Of a stretch of DNA of 64,000 bases, positions 8,107 to 16,785 are shown piece by piece. The position numbers and the translations under genes were made by a program. This stretch comes from an uncultured Methanomassiliicoccus sp. Lineage in GTDB: Archaea; Thermoplasmatota; Thermoplasmata; Methanomassiliicoccales; Methanomassiliicoccaceae. The first letter of the stretch is position 1. The number at the start of each line of letters is the position of its first letter. The notes under the pieces were generated by a model, which was not told the DNA's origin, made no database searches, and saw only the letters and a list, made by a program, of their open reading frames with translations. The stretch spans positions 62,001-126,000 of the forward strand of contig CAJKXZ010000003.1 in the NCBI GenBank assembly GCA_905203995.1. Reading direction: 5' to 3'.

Positions 8107-9705
8107 ATGAGCGCCACCGAGGATTCATATGAAGACAGTTCTGTAATTGAGAAATTGAATGAAGCGATTGGAAAGGACCGCGTAACAATCAGCAAGATGG
8201 AGAGACTGCTTTATAGCCACGATATGGCTCCTTTGCCAAAGGAAGCCCAGGTTGCTTTTAAAGTAATTCCCGACATCGTTGTTCGTCCTCAGTCTGTTGA
8301 AGATGTCTCAGCAGTAGTCAAGATTGCTGCCGAAGAGGGCATCCCGATCACTCCCCGTGGAGCTTCTACCTGGGGATTAGCCGGAGCCACACCTGCTTTT
8401 GGTGGTATCCTCATTGATATGCTGGGCGGCATGAACAAAATTGTCGCTATCGATGAGCAAAACATGACCATTACTGCACAGGCCGGCTGCTCTTGGAAGC
8501 AAGTCTACGACGCCGCCTGGGAAGCTGGTTTCCTGCTTGGTTCCTATCCTAGCAGTTTCCCTTCAGCAACCATCGCTGGCTGGACATCCACTGCCGGAAT
8601 CGGTATTGCCAACTACAAATACGGCTCCGCCGGTGACAACATCCGCAGCATGAAAGTCGTCATTCCCGACGGCAGCATCGTCACCACTGGTTTTGAGACC
8701 GTAACTGACAACATGTCTGGTTACAACCTGAACCGCATCTTTGTCGGTGCTGAAGGTACCCTCGGCGTGATTTGTGAAATCACCTTCAAACTTACACCTC
8801 GGCCGGAAGTGCTCAGACCCATCGCCTACTCCTTTGAAAGCTTAGACAAAGCTGAAGGCGCCCTCTGTGAAATCTCCCGCAGCCGCATCAACGTCTTACA
8901 CATTGGATTCTCTGACGGCAATCACTTCAAAATGCAGAAGAAAGCCGGCATCATCGACCACGAATTCGGCACCATCATTCTCGTTGCTCTCGAAGGTTAC
9001 GAGTCCATCGTCGACATCGAGGAAAAACTCCTAGATGAGATCATGGCCAACAACGGCGGTAAGAAAGAAGCTGCCGAAATCGGTGAACACGAGTGGGAAG
9101 AGCGCTGCTATGAATTCAGATGCCGCAAAGTCGGTCTCGGCTCCGTGCCGATGGAAGTCATCGTACCTGTCCACTCCTTTGCTAAGATGACCAAAGACAT
9201 GTACGAGCTGATGGACTCCATGAAGATGGAAGGCGGCATCATCGGTATCATGGCTGACCGCAACACAGCAATGTTCATGCCTTACTACGTTTACAACACC
9301 GAATCAATGAGCAAGAGCGTGTCTTCACTCTCTTTCAACTTCCAGTGCGGTGAACTCGCTAAAGCTAACGGCGGTCGTATGCTCGGCGGCTTCGGCTTAT
9401 TCTTCGGTTCCCTGCTTTCCCAGGTCCGCGGCGACGGTTACAAGATTGAAACCGCCATCAAGAAAGCCATTGACCCTGAGGAAATCATGAACCCCGGTAA
9501 ACTGCTGGGTATGGAAACCAGATTCGGTCTGGCTGTAACTCCTGAGATGCTCGGTTTCGGTATGTCTGCTCTTTCTGCCCTGAAGAAAATCATGGGCAAA
9601 GACAACAACTTCGACAAGAGGGCGGAAGCTTACGAGCTCGAAGAGTTAGAAAAAGCAAAGCTTGAGCAGTACAAAGTTGACCCGCTCAAGCAAGAAAAGA
9701 ACTAA
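8107..9705 (+). CDS. FAD-linked oxidase, GlcD/D-lactate dehydrogenase type
   Basis: 532 aa. N-terminal FAD_binding_4 (PCMH) domain: VVRPQSVEDVSAVV, PRGASTWGLAG and the pyrophosphate loop; VGAEGTLGVICEITFKLTPR closes the FAD domain. The C-terminal FAD-oxidase domain ends with EIMNPGKLLGM. It likely oxidises a 2-hydroxy acid such as lactate or glycolate. From established genome descriptions, Methanomassiliicoccales carry GlcD-like proteins that may work with HdrD-type Fe-S proteins; no HdrD/GlcF is adjacent here, though GlpC at 27084 is of that type. Start ATG 8107 has GGAGG nine bases upstream. A long T-rich stretch follows the stop. Confidence 0.87.
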   Translation: MSATEDSYEDSSVIEKLNEAIGKDRVTISKMERLLYSHDMAPLPKEAQVAFKVIPDIVVRPQSVEDVSAVVKIAAEEGIPITPRGASTWGLAGATPAFGGILIDMLGGMNKIVAIDEQNMTITAQAGCSWKQVYDAAWEAGFLLGSYPSSFPSATIAGWTSTAGIGIANYKYGSAGDNIRSMKVVIPDGSIVTTGFETVTDNMSGYNLNRIFVGAEGTLGVICEITFKLTPRPEVLRPIAYSFESLDKAEGALCEISRSRINVLHIGFSDGNHFKMQKKAGIIDHEFGTIILVALEGYESIVDIEEKLLDEIMANNGGKKEAAEIGEHEWEERCYEFRCRKVGLGSVPMEVIVPVHSFAKMTKDMYELMDSMKMEGGIIGIMADRNTAMFMPYYVYNTESMSKSVSSLSFNFQCGELAKANGGRMLGGFGLFFGSLLSQVRGDGYKIETAIKKAIDPEEIMNPGKLLGMETRFGLAVTPEMLGFGMSALSALKKIMGKDNNFDKRAEAYELEELEKAKLEQYKVDPLKQEKN

Positions 9706-9715
9706 ACTTCTTTTC

Positions 9716-12136
9716 TCATTTTTTTCCTTTTTTTATTTCTGGTGTATATCTTTTCAGCAGAGCAGCGTTAGCTACGACAGTGATTGAGCTGAAGGACATT
9801 GCTGCTGCCGCGACAATCGGGTTAAGCAAAATACCAAAAGCTGGATAGAGAATACCGGCCGCAATCGGAATGGCTGCTGTGTTATAACATAACGCCCAGA
9901 AAAGGTTCTGACGGATTTTAGAGAGTGTTTTTCTTGAGAGCTGGATGGCAGCGACGGCGTCATTGAGATCGTTCTTAATCAGCACAATATCGCCGGTTTC
10001 CAAGGCCACATCCGTACCGCTGCCGATCGCAATCCCGACATCGGCTAAAGCCAGCGCCGGCGCATCATTGATGCCGTCACCAATCATTGCCACCGGTCCT
10101 GCTTTTTTCAGGCGGGAAATCTCTTCTGACTTTGTTGAAGGCAGCGCTTCGGCAATAAAACGCTCGATACCGACTTTTTGCGCAGTGACCGCTGCCGCCC
10201 GCTGATTATCGCCGGTAATCATCACTACTTCAATACCCATGCGTTTCATTTCAGCTACCGCTGTTGCAGAGGTGTCTTTGATCGTGTCAGAAATACCGAT
10301 AATGCCGACCAGCTGATTGTCGATGACAGCAATAACCACTGTTTGTCCCTGCTCTTCCATGGCAATGATCTCTTCTTCCACGGCAGCATATTCAATTTGA
10401 TTATCGGTCATCAGCGAACGGTTGCCGACGATTACTTTCTTTCCTTCTACCTGCGCTTCTACACCTTTGCCAGGAACTGCCTGGAATGATTCGACCTTGA
10501 GCTGCGGCAGTTCTTTTCCATATTCGGTGACCGCTCTGCTGAGCGGATGTTCGGAACCTCTTTCCGCAGCGGTGATGTAAGGCAGCAGTTCTTTGCTTAC
10601 TGTCGACTGACTAACTGCCAGCTTGCCGGCGGTGATGGTGCCGGTTTTATCTAAGACGACAGTTTTGATTTTACCTGCTGTTTCCAGAGCAACACCGCTT
10701 TTGATGAGAATACCATTTTCCGCACCTTTGCCGGAACCGACGATAACTGCAGTCGGGGTGGCCAGACCTAAGGCGCAGGGGCAGGAAATAACCAGCACGG
10801 CAATGAGAATCGAGAGCGCAAACGGAAACGGCTGTTCGCCGCCGACATAATGCCCGTAGCCCCAGAAGTACCAGAGCAGAAAACAGCCTACGGCGATGCT
10901 GATGACGGCCGGTACAAAATAAGACGCAACCTTGTCAGCATAGCGCTGGATCGGGGCTTTTGAGGACTGAGCATCTTCAACTAAGCGGATAATCTGTGCC
11001 AGCGTCGTTTCGTTACCGACTTTTTCGGCTTTAACTACCAGCCGGCCGTTTTGATTAATCGTCCCTCCGATCACTTCGCTTCCGGGTTTCTTGTCAATCG
11101 GGACGCTTTCGCCGGTGATCATGCTTTCATCGACGGCGGAAACACCTTCCGTGATGATACCGTCAGCAGCAATTCTTTCTCCCGGGCGGACAACAAACAA
11201 GTCGCCGACCAGCATTTCTGCCGGAGAGATCTCTACTTCTTGACCATTGCGGATTACCAGTGCCGTTTCTGGCCGTAATTCAATGAGCTTCTTGACGGCA
11301 TCGGAAGCTCGGCCTTTGGCAATGTGTTCCAGATATTTGCCGAAAAGAATCAGTGTAATGATCATCGCTGAAGCATCGAAGTACAGATGTCCGTGGAAGT
11401 AACCAGGTAAGAGAACGGCGGCTGCCGAATAGAAGTACGCAGCGGAGGAACCAACCGCAATCAGCATATCCATGCCGAGGGTGCGGTTTTTCAGAGAATA
11501 GTAGGTGCCGCGGTAGAACTGGTAACCGGCGATAAACTGCACGGGGGTCGTCAGAATCAGCAGAATGTAACCTTCATAGCCGCCGGCATCCAGACCAAGA
11601 TAGTCAAAGCCGATCATGAGCAGGATAGCCGGAACGCTGAAGGCTACTGCAAAGAGCAGCGTTTTGAGCTGGCTCCGATCTTCACTTTCTTTTTTCTCCA
11701 CTCCTTCTGCAACTACAAAACCGGCCTGCTGAATAGCATCAACAATTCGTTTAGTGGTAACTTCGTCTTCGTCAAACGAAACGGATACTTTGGACGTGGC
11801 AAGATTCACATTAGTTGCATAAATGCCGTCGATCATGTTGAGGGACTTTTCAATACTGGCTACGCAGGAAGCACAAGTCATGCCCTGGACTGTATAGGTT
11901 ACCGTCGACATCGCTACAGAAAATCCCGCCTTTTCAATCGCGGAAACAATCTCGGACAGCGTGATTTTGCCGGGATCATAAGCAACGCTGACATTGCCGG
12001 TTGTTGCATTGGCCGCAGCCGTATAGACGCCCGCCGCCGCGTTGAGTGAAGTCTCAATCGCGCGGGAACACGATGAACATTGCATCCCTTTGACTTTCAA
12101 GATGATACTTTTGGCATTTTCAGGAATGTCGTTCAT
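9716..12136 (-). CDS. copA: Copper-exporting P-type ATPase (CopA)
   Basis: 806 aa, full length for the family. Two N-terminal metal-binding domains with GMQCSSC (C20, C23) and GMTCASC (C88, C91); a P1B-type membrane domain with the ion-site SCPCALG; phosphorylation loop DKTGTI; nucleotide domain SEHPLSRA; hinge GDGINDAPALALADVG; and late-helix YN and MSFSS residues, which together indicate Cu+ specificity. It pumps Cu+ out of the cell. Divergent from the Lrp-type gene at 12292, an arrangement often seen for copper regulators in archaea. Confidence 0.93.
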   Translation of the reverse strand: MNDIPENAKSIILKVKGMQCSSCSRAIETSLNAAAGVYTAAANATTGNVSVAYDPGKITLSEIVSAIEKAGFSVAMSTVTYTVQGMTCASCVASIEKSLNMIDGIYATNVNLATSKVSVSFDEDEVTTKRIVDAIQQAGFVVAEGVEKKESEDRSQLKTLLFAVAFSVPAILLMIGFDYLGLDAGGYEGYILLILTTPVQFIAGYQFYRGTYYSLKNRTLGMDMLIAVGSSAAYFYSAAAVLLPGYFHGHLYFDASAMIITLILFGKYLEHIAKGRASDAVKKLIELRPETALVIRNGQEVEISPAEMLVGDLFVVRPGERIAADGIITEGVSAVDESMITGESVPIDKKPGSEVIGGTINQNGRLVVKAEKVGNETTLAQIIRLVEDAQSSKAPIQRYADKVASYFVPAVISIAVGCFLLWYFWGYGHYVGGEQPFPFALSILIAVLVISCPCALGLATPTAVIVGSGKGAENGILIKSGVALETAGKIKTVVLDKTGTITAGKLAVSQSTVSKELLPYITAAERGSEHPLSRAVTEYGKELPQLKVESFQAVPGKGVEAQVEGKKVIVGNRSLMTDNQIEYAAVEEEIIAMEEQGQTVVIAVIDNQLVGIIGISDTIKDTSATAVAEMKRMGIEVVMITGDNQRAAAVTAQKVGIERFIAEALPSTKSEEISRLKKAGPVAMIGDGINDAPALALADVGIAIGSGTDVALETGDIVLIKNDLNDAVAAIQLSRKTLSKIRQNLFWALCYNTAAIPIAAGILYPAFGILLNPIVAAAAMSFSSITVVANAALLKRYTPEIKKGKK

Positions 12137-12291
12137 AACTCATCTAATGCAAACTCCCTTATTAACGATTTAGCCTTACCGAAATTTTAGCAGATTAAGT
12201 ATATTTGTCAGTTTTTCAATGATCAACTCAGTATCTGGAGACTAACAGTTCCCATAAACTTATTAAGCTCCTGACTGCCAATAGTTCTCCA

Positions 12292-12780
12292 ATGAACTTA
12301 GATGGGCGGGACATAGAGATCCTGAATATCCTGCAGGAAAACGGGAGACTTTCGTTTCGTCAGATTTCTGAAATAACCGGTCTGAGTGTACCGACGGTCA
12401 GCAGTAGAATTAATGATCTTGAACGAGCGGGGATTATCCGCGGCTACCGGGCAGACTTAGTGCCGGAAAATCTTGGCGAATTCAGTGCCATTGCAGAAAT
12501 TGTCGTCCGCCCTTCTGATGCTGATTTAGTTTCTGAATCTTTGAGTAAAAATCCTTCGGTGCGGCAGATCTTCCGTCTCAGCAACGGCAAGCTGCTCATT
12601 CTCTGTACTTTTACTGGTCTGCCCTCGATGAATTCCTTTAGCTTTTTTATTTCATCTTTATCACAAATCATCAGCTGTGAATTAGCAACTATCACTGATA
12701 CCTTAAAAGAAGACAGTCGGGCAATTGTTTCCGCTGACACCTTCAATTTAAAAGTCGAGAGCAAAAAAATCCTGCAGTGA
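12292..12780 (+). CDS. Lrp/AsnC family transcriptional regulator
   Basis: 162 aa. N-terminal winged helix: DGRDIEILNILQENGRLSFR and LSVPTVSSRINDLERAGII (residues ~4-50), then an RAM-like C-terminal half. Archaeal copper regulators of this type carry a Cys-rich TRASH domain; this protein does not, having only isolated Cys, so direct copper sensing is unproven despite its divergence from copA. There is no Shine-Dalgarno; a TATA-like acttattaag ~35 bp upstream suggests a leaderless transcript. The 3' end overlaps the convergent HAD gene by 33 bp. Confidence 0.83.
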   Translation: MNLDGRDIEILNILQENGRLSFRQISEITGLSVPTVSSRINDLERAGIIRGYRADLVPENLGEFSAIAEIVVRPSDADLVSESLSKNPSVRQIFRLSNGKLLILCTFTGLPSMNSFSFFISSLSQIISCELATITDTLKEDSRAIVSADTFNLKVESKKILQ

Positions 12781-13413
12781 GGCGATGCTGGGCAAGTACT
12801 GGGCACCGATCCGCTGCCAGTCTTCTGCGCTGTAGGCACCAGTCAAGACGCCCATAAACTGCGCTCCTGCCGCCACTGCACAGTTGCGGTCAATTTCGTG
12901 ATCGCCGACGTATAAACATTCGGTAACCTCTACACGCATCATCGACGCTACCCGCTGCATCGCTAGTGGTGAAGGTTTAGCCTCTTCTTCTGGATAATCA
13001 TCGCGGCAGAGGAAAGCGTCAAAACCGATATCTAAATTGGCGGCCTGCAGTGCTTTTTCAGCATACTGCCGGGAACCACGGGTGAGAATGCCAACCTGGT
13101 AACATTCATTCTTTAATGCAATAATAGTCTCCAACGCACCTTCCACCGGTGTCGTTAGATCAACCGTTTCCAGTTCGATCCGACTCATCACCGCGCCTGT
13201 TTTAGCGTATAATGAAGCAATGTCTATCTGATGAGTCTGTGCATACTTTTCCGCGCGGGCCATATTCTCGACAATGATCTCATTGGCGTCTAACAATTCA
13301 GCGGGAATGCCGGCGGCGGCCAGCTCGCCGACTACGCATTGACGCATCTTCAAAAAATTAGTATGATTGTAAATCAATGTGCCGTCTAAATCAAACACCA
13401 CTGCTCTGATCAT
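12748..13413 (-). CDS. HAD-superfamily hydrolase, phosphoglycolate phosphatase-like
   Basis: 221 aa. Motif I VFDLDGTLI at residues 6-14 provides the nucleophile Asp, motif II ILTRGS the Ser/Thr, and motif IV YVGDHEIDRNCAVAAG the Mg-binding acids. A helical cap follows motif I (C1 type). It dephosphorylates a small phosphorylated metabolite; the substrate cannot be told from sequence. Convergent with the Lrp gene. Confidence 0.85.
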   Translation of the reverse strand: MIRAVVFDLDGTLIYNHTNFLKMRQCVVGELAAAGIPAELLDANEIIVENMARAEKYAQTHQIDIASLYAKTGAVMSRIELETVDLTTPVEGALETIIALKNECYQVGILTRGSRQYAEKALQAANLDIGFDAFLCRDDYPEEEAKPSPLAMQRVASMMRVEVTECLYVGDHEIDRNCAVAAGAQFMGVLTGAYSAEDWQRIGAQYLPSIASLQDFFALDF

Positions 13414-13588
13414 TATCGCTCCACCGCGGGGATAATGATCTTCAAAACTTCTGAGTATTTAGACTGTTTTACAAAAAGAACTTGTCAAATTGGTTGTTTG
13501 TTAGGATAATGTTGGGATTTCAGAACATTGATATTTGGAGAGAAAGCAATCAGAAAAATCCCGAATGTCGCAAGAAATTGTGAAAAAA

Positions 13589-13814
13589 GGGAGAGTCAGC
13601 CCTGCAGGGGTGACCAGCACTCATCTCCCATTCGGGCTGGATCCTCGCATTTGGGAGGAGGTGAAGAAATGAACCTTTTCCCCAGATGTAGCGTCTGGAC
13701 AATCGTTGCGATCGATGATGTCGTCGTAGCGATTTTAGATTGGAGATGTAAAAGCCCAATCCGTCTGGCTCACGTTATGAGCCCGGTTCCTGCAAAGGAA
13801 CCATTACCTCCGCC
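13589..13814 (+). ncRNA. Candidate structured RNA with consecutive hairpins
   Basis: In the 608-bp spacer between the HAD gene and trpB2 a dense chain of helices is visible. GGGAGA 13589-13594 pairs TCTCCC 13624-13629, enclosing GTCA/TGAC and CCC/GGG. A second unit is closed by GGAGGT 13657-13662 with ACCTCC 13806-13811 and holds CCAGAT/GTCTGG (13682-13698), AATCG/CGATT (13701-13734), GATTGG/CCAATC (13738-13761), GGCTCA/TGAGCC (13767-13783) and GGTTCC/GGAACC (13785-13802). A U-G pair in the first inner hairpin favours the plus strand. Small frames cross it but break into unlikely peptides. I see no known riboswitch, SRP or RNase P motif. The flanks of the spacer (13414-13588, 13815-14021) are AT-rich with nothing I can name. 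Confidence 0.5.
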
Positions 13815-14021
13815 TTGACACTCTTATTGTCTTTGATGCTTATGCACTTTTTCATAGAGTTTGAACGAATAATAGCGATAGAAATGCAAGTGTTCTAGTT
13901 GTTAATGATCATAGATTGATGTGGGATTTCACCAATCTGTATATAACCGCCATGTCAGACATGAATGTGGGCAGATGACAATATTACTATTTTCAAAAAA
14001 ATAGAGAAGGAGGTGAAAGGT

Positions 14022-15329
14022 TTAGATTTCACCGTTGATGTATTTGGCGTAGCCGCCCATGTCCAGCAGACCGTGGCCGGAGAGGTTGAAGACGATAACC
14101 TTCTCTTCACCGCTTTGTTTAGCTTCCAGCGCTTTGTCGATGGCAGCTCTGATCGCATGGGATGATTCGGGGGCGGGAATGATGCCTTCGGTTCTGGCGA
14201 AAGTCAGAGCAGCTTCGAAGGTCTGATGCTGGTCGTAGGAAATGGCTTTGATGTAACCAAGATCTTTGGCCAGTGAGACGGCTGGTGACATACCGTGGTA
14301 ACGGAGACCGCCGGCGTGGATCGAGGAAGGAATGAAATCATGTCCCAGAGTGTACATCTTGAAGAGCGGGGTCATGCCGGCAGTGTCACCAAAGTCGTAT
14401 CTGTATTCACCTTTAGTCAGGCTTGGTACAGAACTGGGTTCAACTGCTAAGAATTCCGTCTCAATCTCGCCTTTAATCTTCTTTCTTAACATGGGGAAAG
14501 TAAAGCCGGCCAGGTTGGAACCGCCGCCGGCGCAGGCAATCATGTAATCCGGCACTGTATCTATTTTTTCCAGCTGCTTGATTACTTCCTGTCCGATGAC
14601 TGTCTGGTGCAGCATGACATGGTTGGCAACGCTGCCTAAGGCATACTTGGTATTCTTCTGACTGACGCACATTTCAATGGCTTCCGAAATGGCAATACCC
14701 AATGAACCGGGATTGTTGGGATCTTCTGCCAGCATCTTGCGGCCGTATTCGGTCTCTTTGGAAGGAGACGCGTAAACTTTACCGCCGTAAGTTTCCATGA
14801 TCAAGCGGCGGAAAGGCTTCTGATCGTAGGAAACGCGGACCATGAAGACTTTACAGTCTAAGCCGAAATGAGCACAGCTGAGACTGAGTGCGCTACCCCA
14901 CTGTCCGGCACCGGTTTCTGTGGTCAAATGCTCAGTGCCGTCGATCATGTTGAAATAAGTCTGCGGGATGGCGCTGTTAGGTTTGTGTGAGCCGCCTGGA
15001 CTGAGATCTTCTCTTTTGAAGTAGATCTTGGCCGGCGTCTTCAGGTACTGCTCGAGGCGCTTGGCGCGGTAAAGCGGTGAAGGCCGGTTGAGCATGACAT
15101 AAGCATCACGTACTTCTTCAGGAATGTCGATATATTGCTCGGTAGACATTTCCTGTCTGACGATGGATGGTGGGAAAATTGCTGCTAAATCCTCCGCGGT
15201 TGCCGGCTGCATGGTACCGGGGTGTAACGGCGGGGGCAGCGGTACCGGCAGATCAGCTGCGATATTATACCACTGCTTAGGAATTTCATCAATATCCAAG
15301 TTAATTACATCATCTTTGTGAATTGCCAT
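14022..15329 (-). CDS. trpB2: Tryptophan synthase beta-like protein TrpB2
   Basis: 435 aa, the longer TrpB2 type (TIGR01415-like), not canonical TrpB1. The PLP lysine is in GGSHKPNSAIPQ, a TETGAGQWGSAL motif follows, the glycine loop CAGGGSNLAG binds PLP phosphate, and PAPESSHAIRA is the late conserved block. It joins indole and serine to make tryptophan and can act without TrpA. No other trp genes are near. The promoter has TATA at 15352-15358, placing the RNA start at about the ATG (leaderless), and two TGTACA boxes just upstream. Confidence 0.92.
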   Translation of the reverse strand: MAIHKDDVINLDIDEIPKQWYNIAADLPVPLPPPLHPGTMQPATAEDLAAIFPPSIVRQEMSTEQYIDIPEEVRDAYVMLNRPSPLYRAKRLEQYLKTPAKIYFKREDLSPGGSHKPNSAIPQTYFNMIDGTEHLTTETGAGQWGSALSLSCAHFGLDCKVFMVRVSYDQKPFRRLIMETYGGKVYASPSKETEYGRKMLAEDPNNPGSLGIAISEAIEMCVSQKNTKYALGSVANHVMLHQTVIGQEVIKQLEKIDTVPDYMIACAGGGSNLAGFTFPMLRKKIKGEIETEFLAVEPSSVPSLTKGEYRYDFGDTAGMTPLFKMYTLGHDFIPSSIHAGGLRYHGMSPAVSLAKDLGYIKAISYDQHQTFEAALTFARTEGIIPAPESSHAIRAAIDKALEAKQSGEEKVIVFNLSGHGLLDMGGYAKYINGEI

Positions 15330-15351
15330 AAAACTGCATATTGTGTAATAC

Positions 15352-15358
15352 TATATAA
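15352..15358 (-). promoter_or_regulatory. TATA box of trpB2
   Basis: TTATATA on the minus strand, centred about 26 bp before the trpB2 ATG, which would make the transcript leaderless. Confidence 0.55.
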
Positions 15359-15374
15359 CACTAATGATGAATGA

Positions 15375-15390
15375 TGTACATATTTGTACA
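15375..15390. promoter_or_regulatory. Two TGTACA boxes (TRP-box-like operator)
   Basis: TGTACA at 15375-15380 and 15385-15390, separated by TATT, upstream of the trpB2 TATA box. TGTACA is the known TRP box bound by the archaeal regulator TrpY in Methanothermobacter, which also controls trpB2 there. Binding here is inferred from sequence and context; no TrpY gene is in the window. Confidence 0.55.
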
Positions 15391-15400
15391 ATATAGTGGT

Positions 15401-16243
15401 TTATTCGTTATAAAGCTCTTTGGAAACTTTACCACTGATATTCTTAAGAATGTCATTAGGGGTGAAGGTGCCTAATTCAGTGATAACCTTCTGAAAGAGG
15501 TTGAGTGAGCTGAGATCAAAAATCTGATTATATTCTTCCAGACGGCCGGTGATCTCCCGGGAAACAATCATATCGGAGAGATTCACGGGGCAGAGCTTGA
15601 GGGTGCTGCAGACGACGCAGGATTCAAGACCATAGACGCGGGCGGCTTCGGCGGCGGTTCTTGTTCCTACTTTATTGACTACCCCTTTGGGGATAATCGA
15701 ATCTGCACCAGTGAGGAAACAGTCGGCTTCCGAAGCTACCGAAAAAACTGTTGAATCATGAATCAGCTTACAGTTAGCAAAGCCGGCTACCAGGTTGGCA
15801 AAGAGTCTCCCTTCCTTTCCGGGTGCTGACTCGGTGGCGATGACCTTAATTTCACGAGTCTTAGCGATTTCTGACAGCATCTTTAACACTGTTGACGAAT
15901 AAGTGGTAGTCAGAAACACTTCACCCTCGATGCTGCGCGCTGATTTTTTCAACATCTCCAGACTCTGTTCTTCCTGGCTTAGCATCTTTTTTAAAACTTT
16001 GACAATCGCCGCTGTGCCTTCTTGATTGTAAATCATAATCATGTTGGCAATGTTAAAAATCGGCGCCATGCAGGGTTTGCCGTGATGAATGCCCAGCGCG
16101 AACTCTTTCCACTCTGACGCAGTTACGGTCTCCAGGTTTTCTACACTCAGGATGTCACGGAGGGTTTTTACCGCCATTTCCGAGGCTCCTGAATGGATGT
16201 CGCCGGATACGTTTTCGATAATGCGTCTGAGCTGCTGATTCAT
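15401..16243 (-). CDS. eIF2B alpha-like protein (IF-2B family)
   Basis: 280 aa. The C-terminal Rossmann half has FLTTTYSSTVLKML, VIATESAPGKEG and FLTGADSIIPKGVVNKVGT, typical of the eIF2B alpha/beta/delta - R15P isomerase - MtnA superfamily. Sugar-phosphate isomerases of the family have a catalytic Cys in a xHCHS-like motif; here the site reads TTTYSS, as in eIF2B-alpha, so I favour a regulatory eIF2B-like role over ribose-1,5-bisphosphate isomerase. It ends 71 bp before trpB2, same strand. Confidence 0.78.
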   Translation of the reverse strand: MNQQLRRIIENVSGDIHSGASEMAVKTLRDILSVENLETVTASEWKEFALGIHHGKPCMAPIFNIANMIMIYNQEGTAAIVKVLKKMLSQEEQSLEMLKKSARSIEGEVFLTTTYSSTVLKMLSEIAKTREIKVIATESAPGKEGRLFANLVAGFANCKLIHDSTVFSVASEADCFLTGADSIIPKGVVNKVGTRTAAEAARVYGLESCVVCSTLKLCPVNLSDMIVSREITGRLEEYNQIFDLSSLNLFQKVITELGTFTPNDILKNISGKVSKELYNE

Positions 16244-16309
16244 GACTACGAATCGTGTTCTTAAATAATAGTTATTGTGTGAAGTCCCCCGCGCGAGAAT
16301 AGTAAAAAG

Positions 16310-16610
16310 TGTCAGGTCAAAGTAGTAATCCCCTTTCTGTTTCAGACGGCATTCAACTACGCATCCTACCCGCCAGTCCTGAGATCGTCATCCCGGCTGT
16401 TTGGACTTGCTCCAGTGGGGGGTCGCCGTTTCACCAAATTTCCACAAACGTCCCTGCCTAGCAGTTCACCCTTAAATGGAACTGTGTCGTTTCTGTGCCC
16501 TTGCCACGGCTCTCGCCGTACCTATTATTCGGTCCACTTCTCTCATGGAGAGGGGAATTTCCTCAGCTGGGTGTAAACCCTACCGTCGGCCGTCCTCTTT
16601 CTCCTGACAG
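16310..16610 (-). ncRNA. rnpB: RNase P RNA, archaeal type
   Basis: Catalytic RNA for tRNA 5' maturation. On the minus strand P1 is formed by TGTCAGG (5' end, plus 16603-16609) and CCTGACA (3' end, plus 16310-16316), with AAAG/CTTT extending it. CR-I reads GAGGAAA (plus 16558-16564) and CR-V reads ACAGAAAGGGGATTAC (plus 16325-16340), the two strands of helix P4. A TATA box (TTATAAATA, plus ~16632-16640) sits 25 bp upstream of the inferred start. The RNase P protein Rpp29 is encoded at 49241. Confidence 0.9.
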
Positions 16611-16698
16611 TCCGCCAACAGCAAATTAGTATTTATAATACGACTCAAACCAATGCAAAGGTTCATAAAGGAAATGCCTATACTCAGAAAAGCAATAT

Positions 16699-16785
16699 GC
16701 AAGGGTAGCCAAGCTTGGCCAACGGCGCAAGGTTGAGGGCCTTGTCCTTAGTGGTCCGAGGGTTCAAATCCCTTCCCTTGCACCA
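16699..16785 (+). tRNA. tRNA-Leu (anticodon GAG)
   Basis: Acceptor GCAAGGG pairs CCCTTGC; the anticodon arm CAAGG-TTGAGGG-CCTTG gives GAG; a long variable arm (TCCTTAGTGGTCC) marks a class II tRNA; the T arm is GAGGG-TTCAAAT-CCCTT. Discriminator A and an encoded CCA end the gene. Confidence 0.95.

Noticed and set aside
13528..13818. 96-codon frame, or the shorter one from the ATG at 13670 with a good GGAGGAGGTGAAG site
   Set aside because: The peptide has no recognisable features and the same DNA folds into many perfect stems; the ribosome-site-like GGAGGT is part of a closing helix. I prefer RNA, but a short peptide is not excluded.
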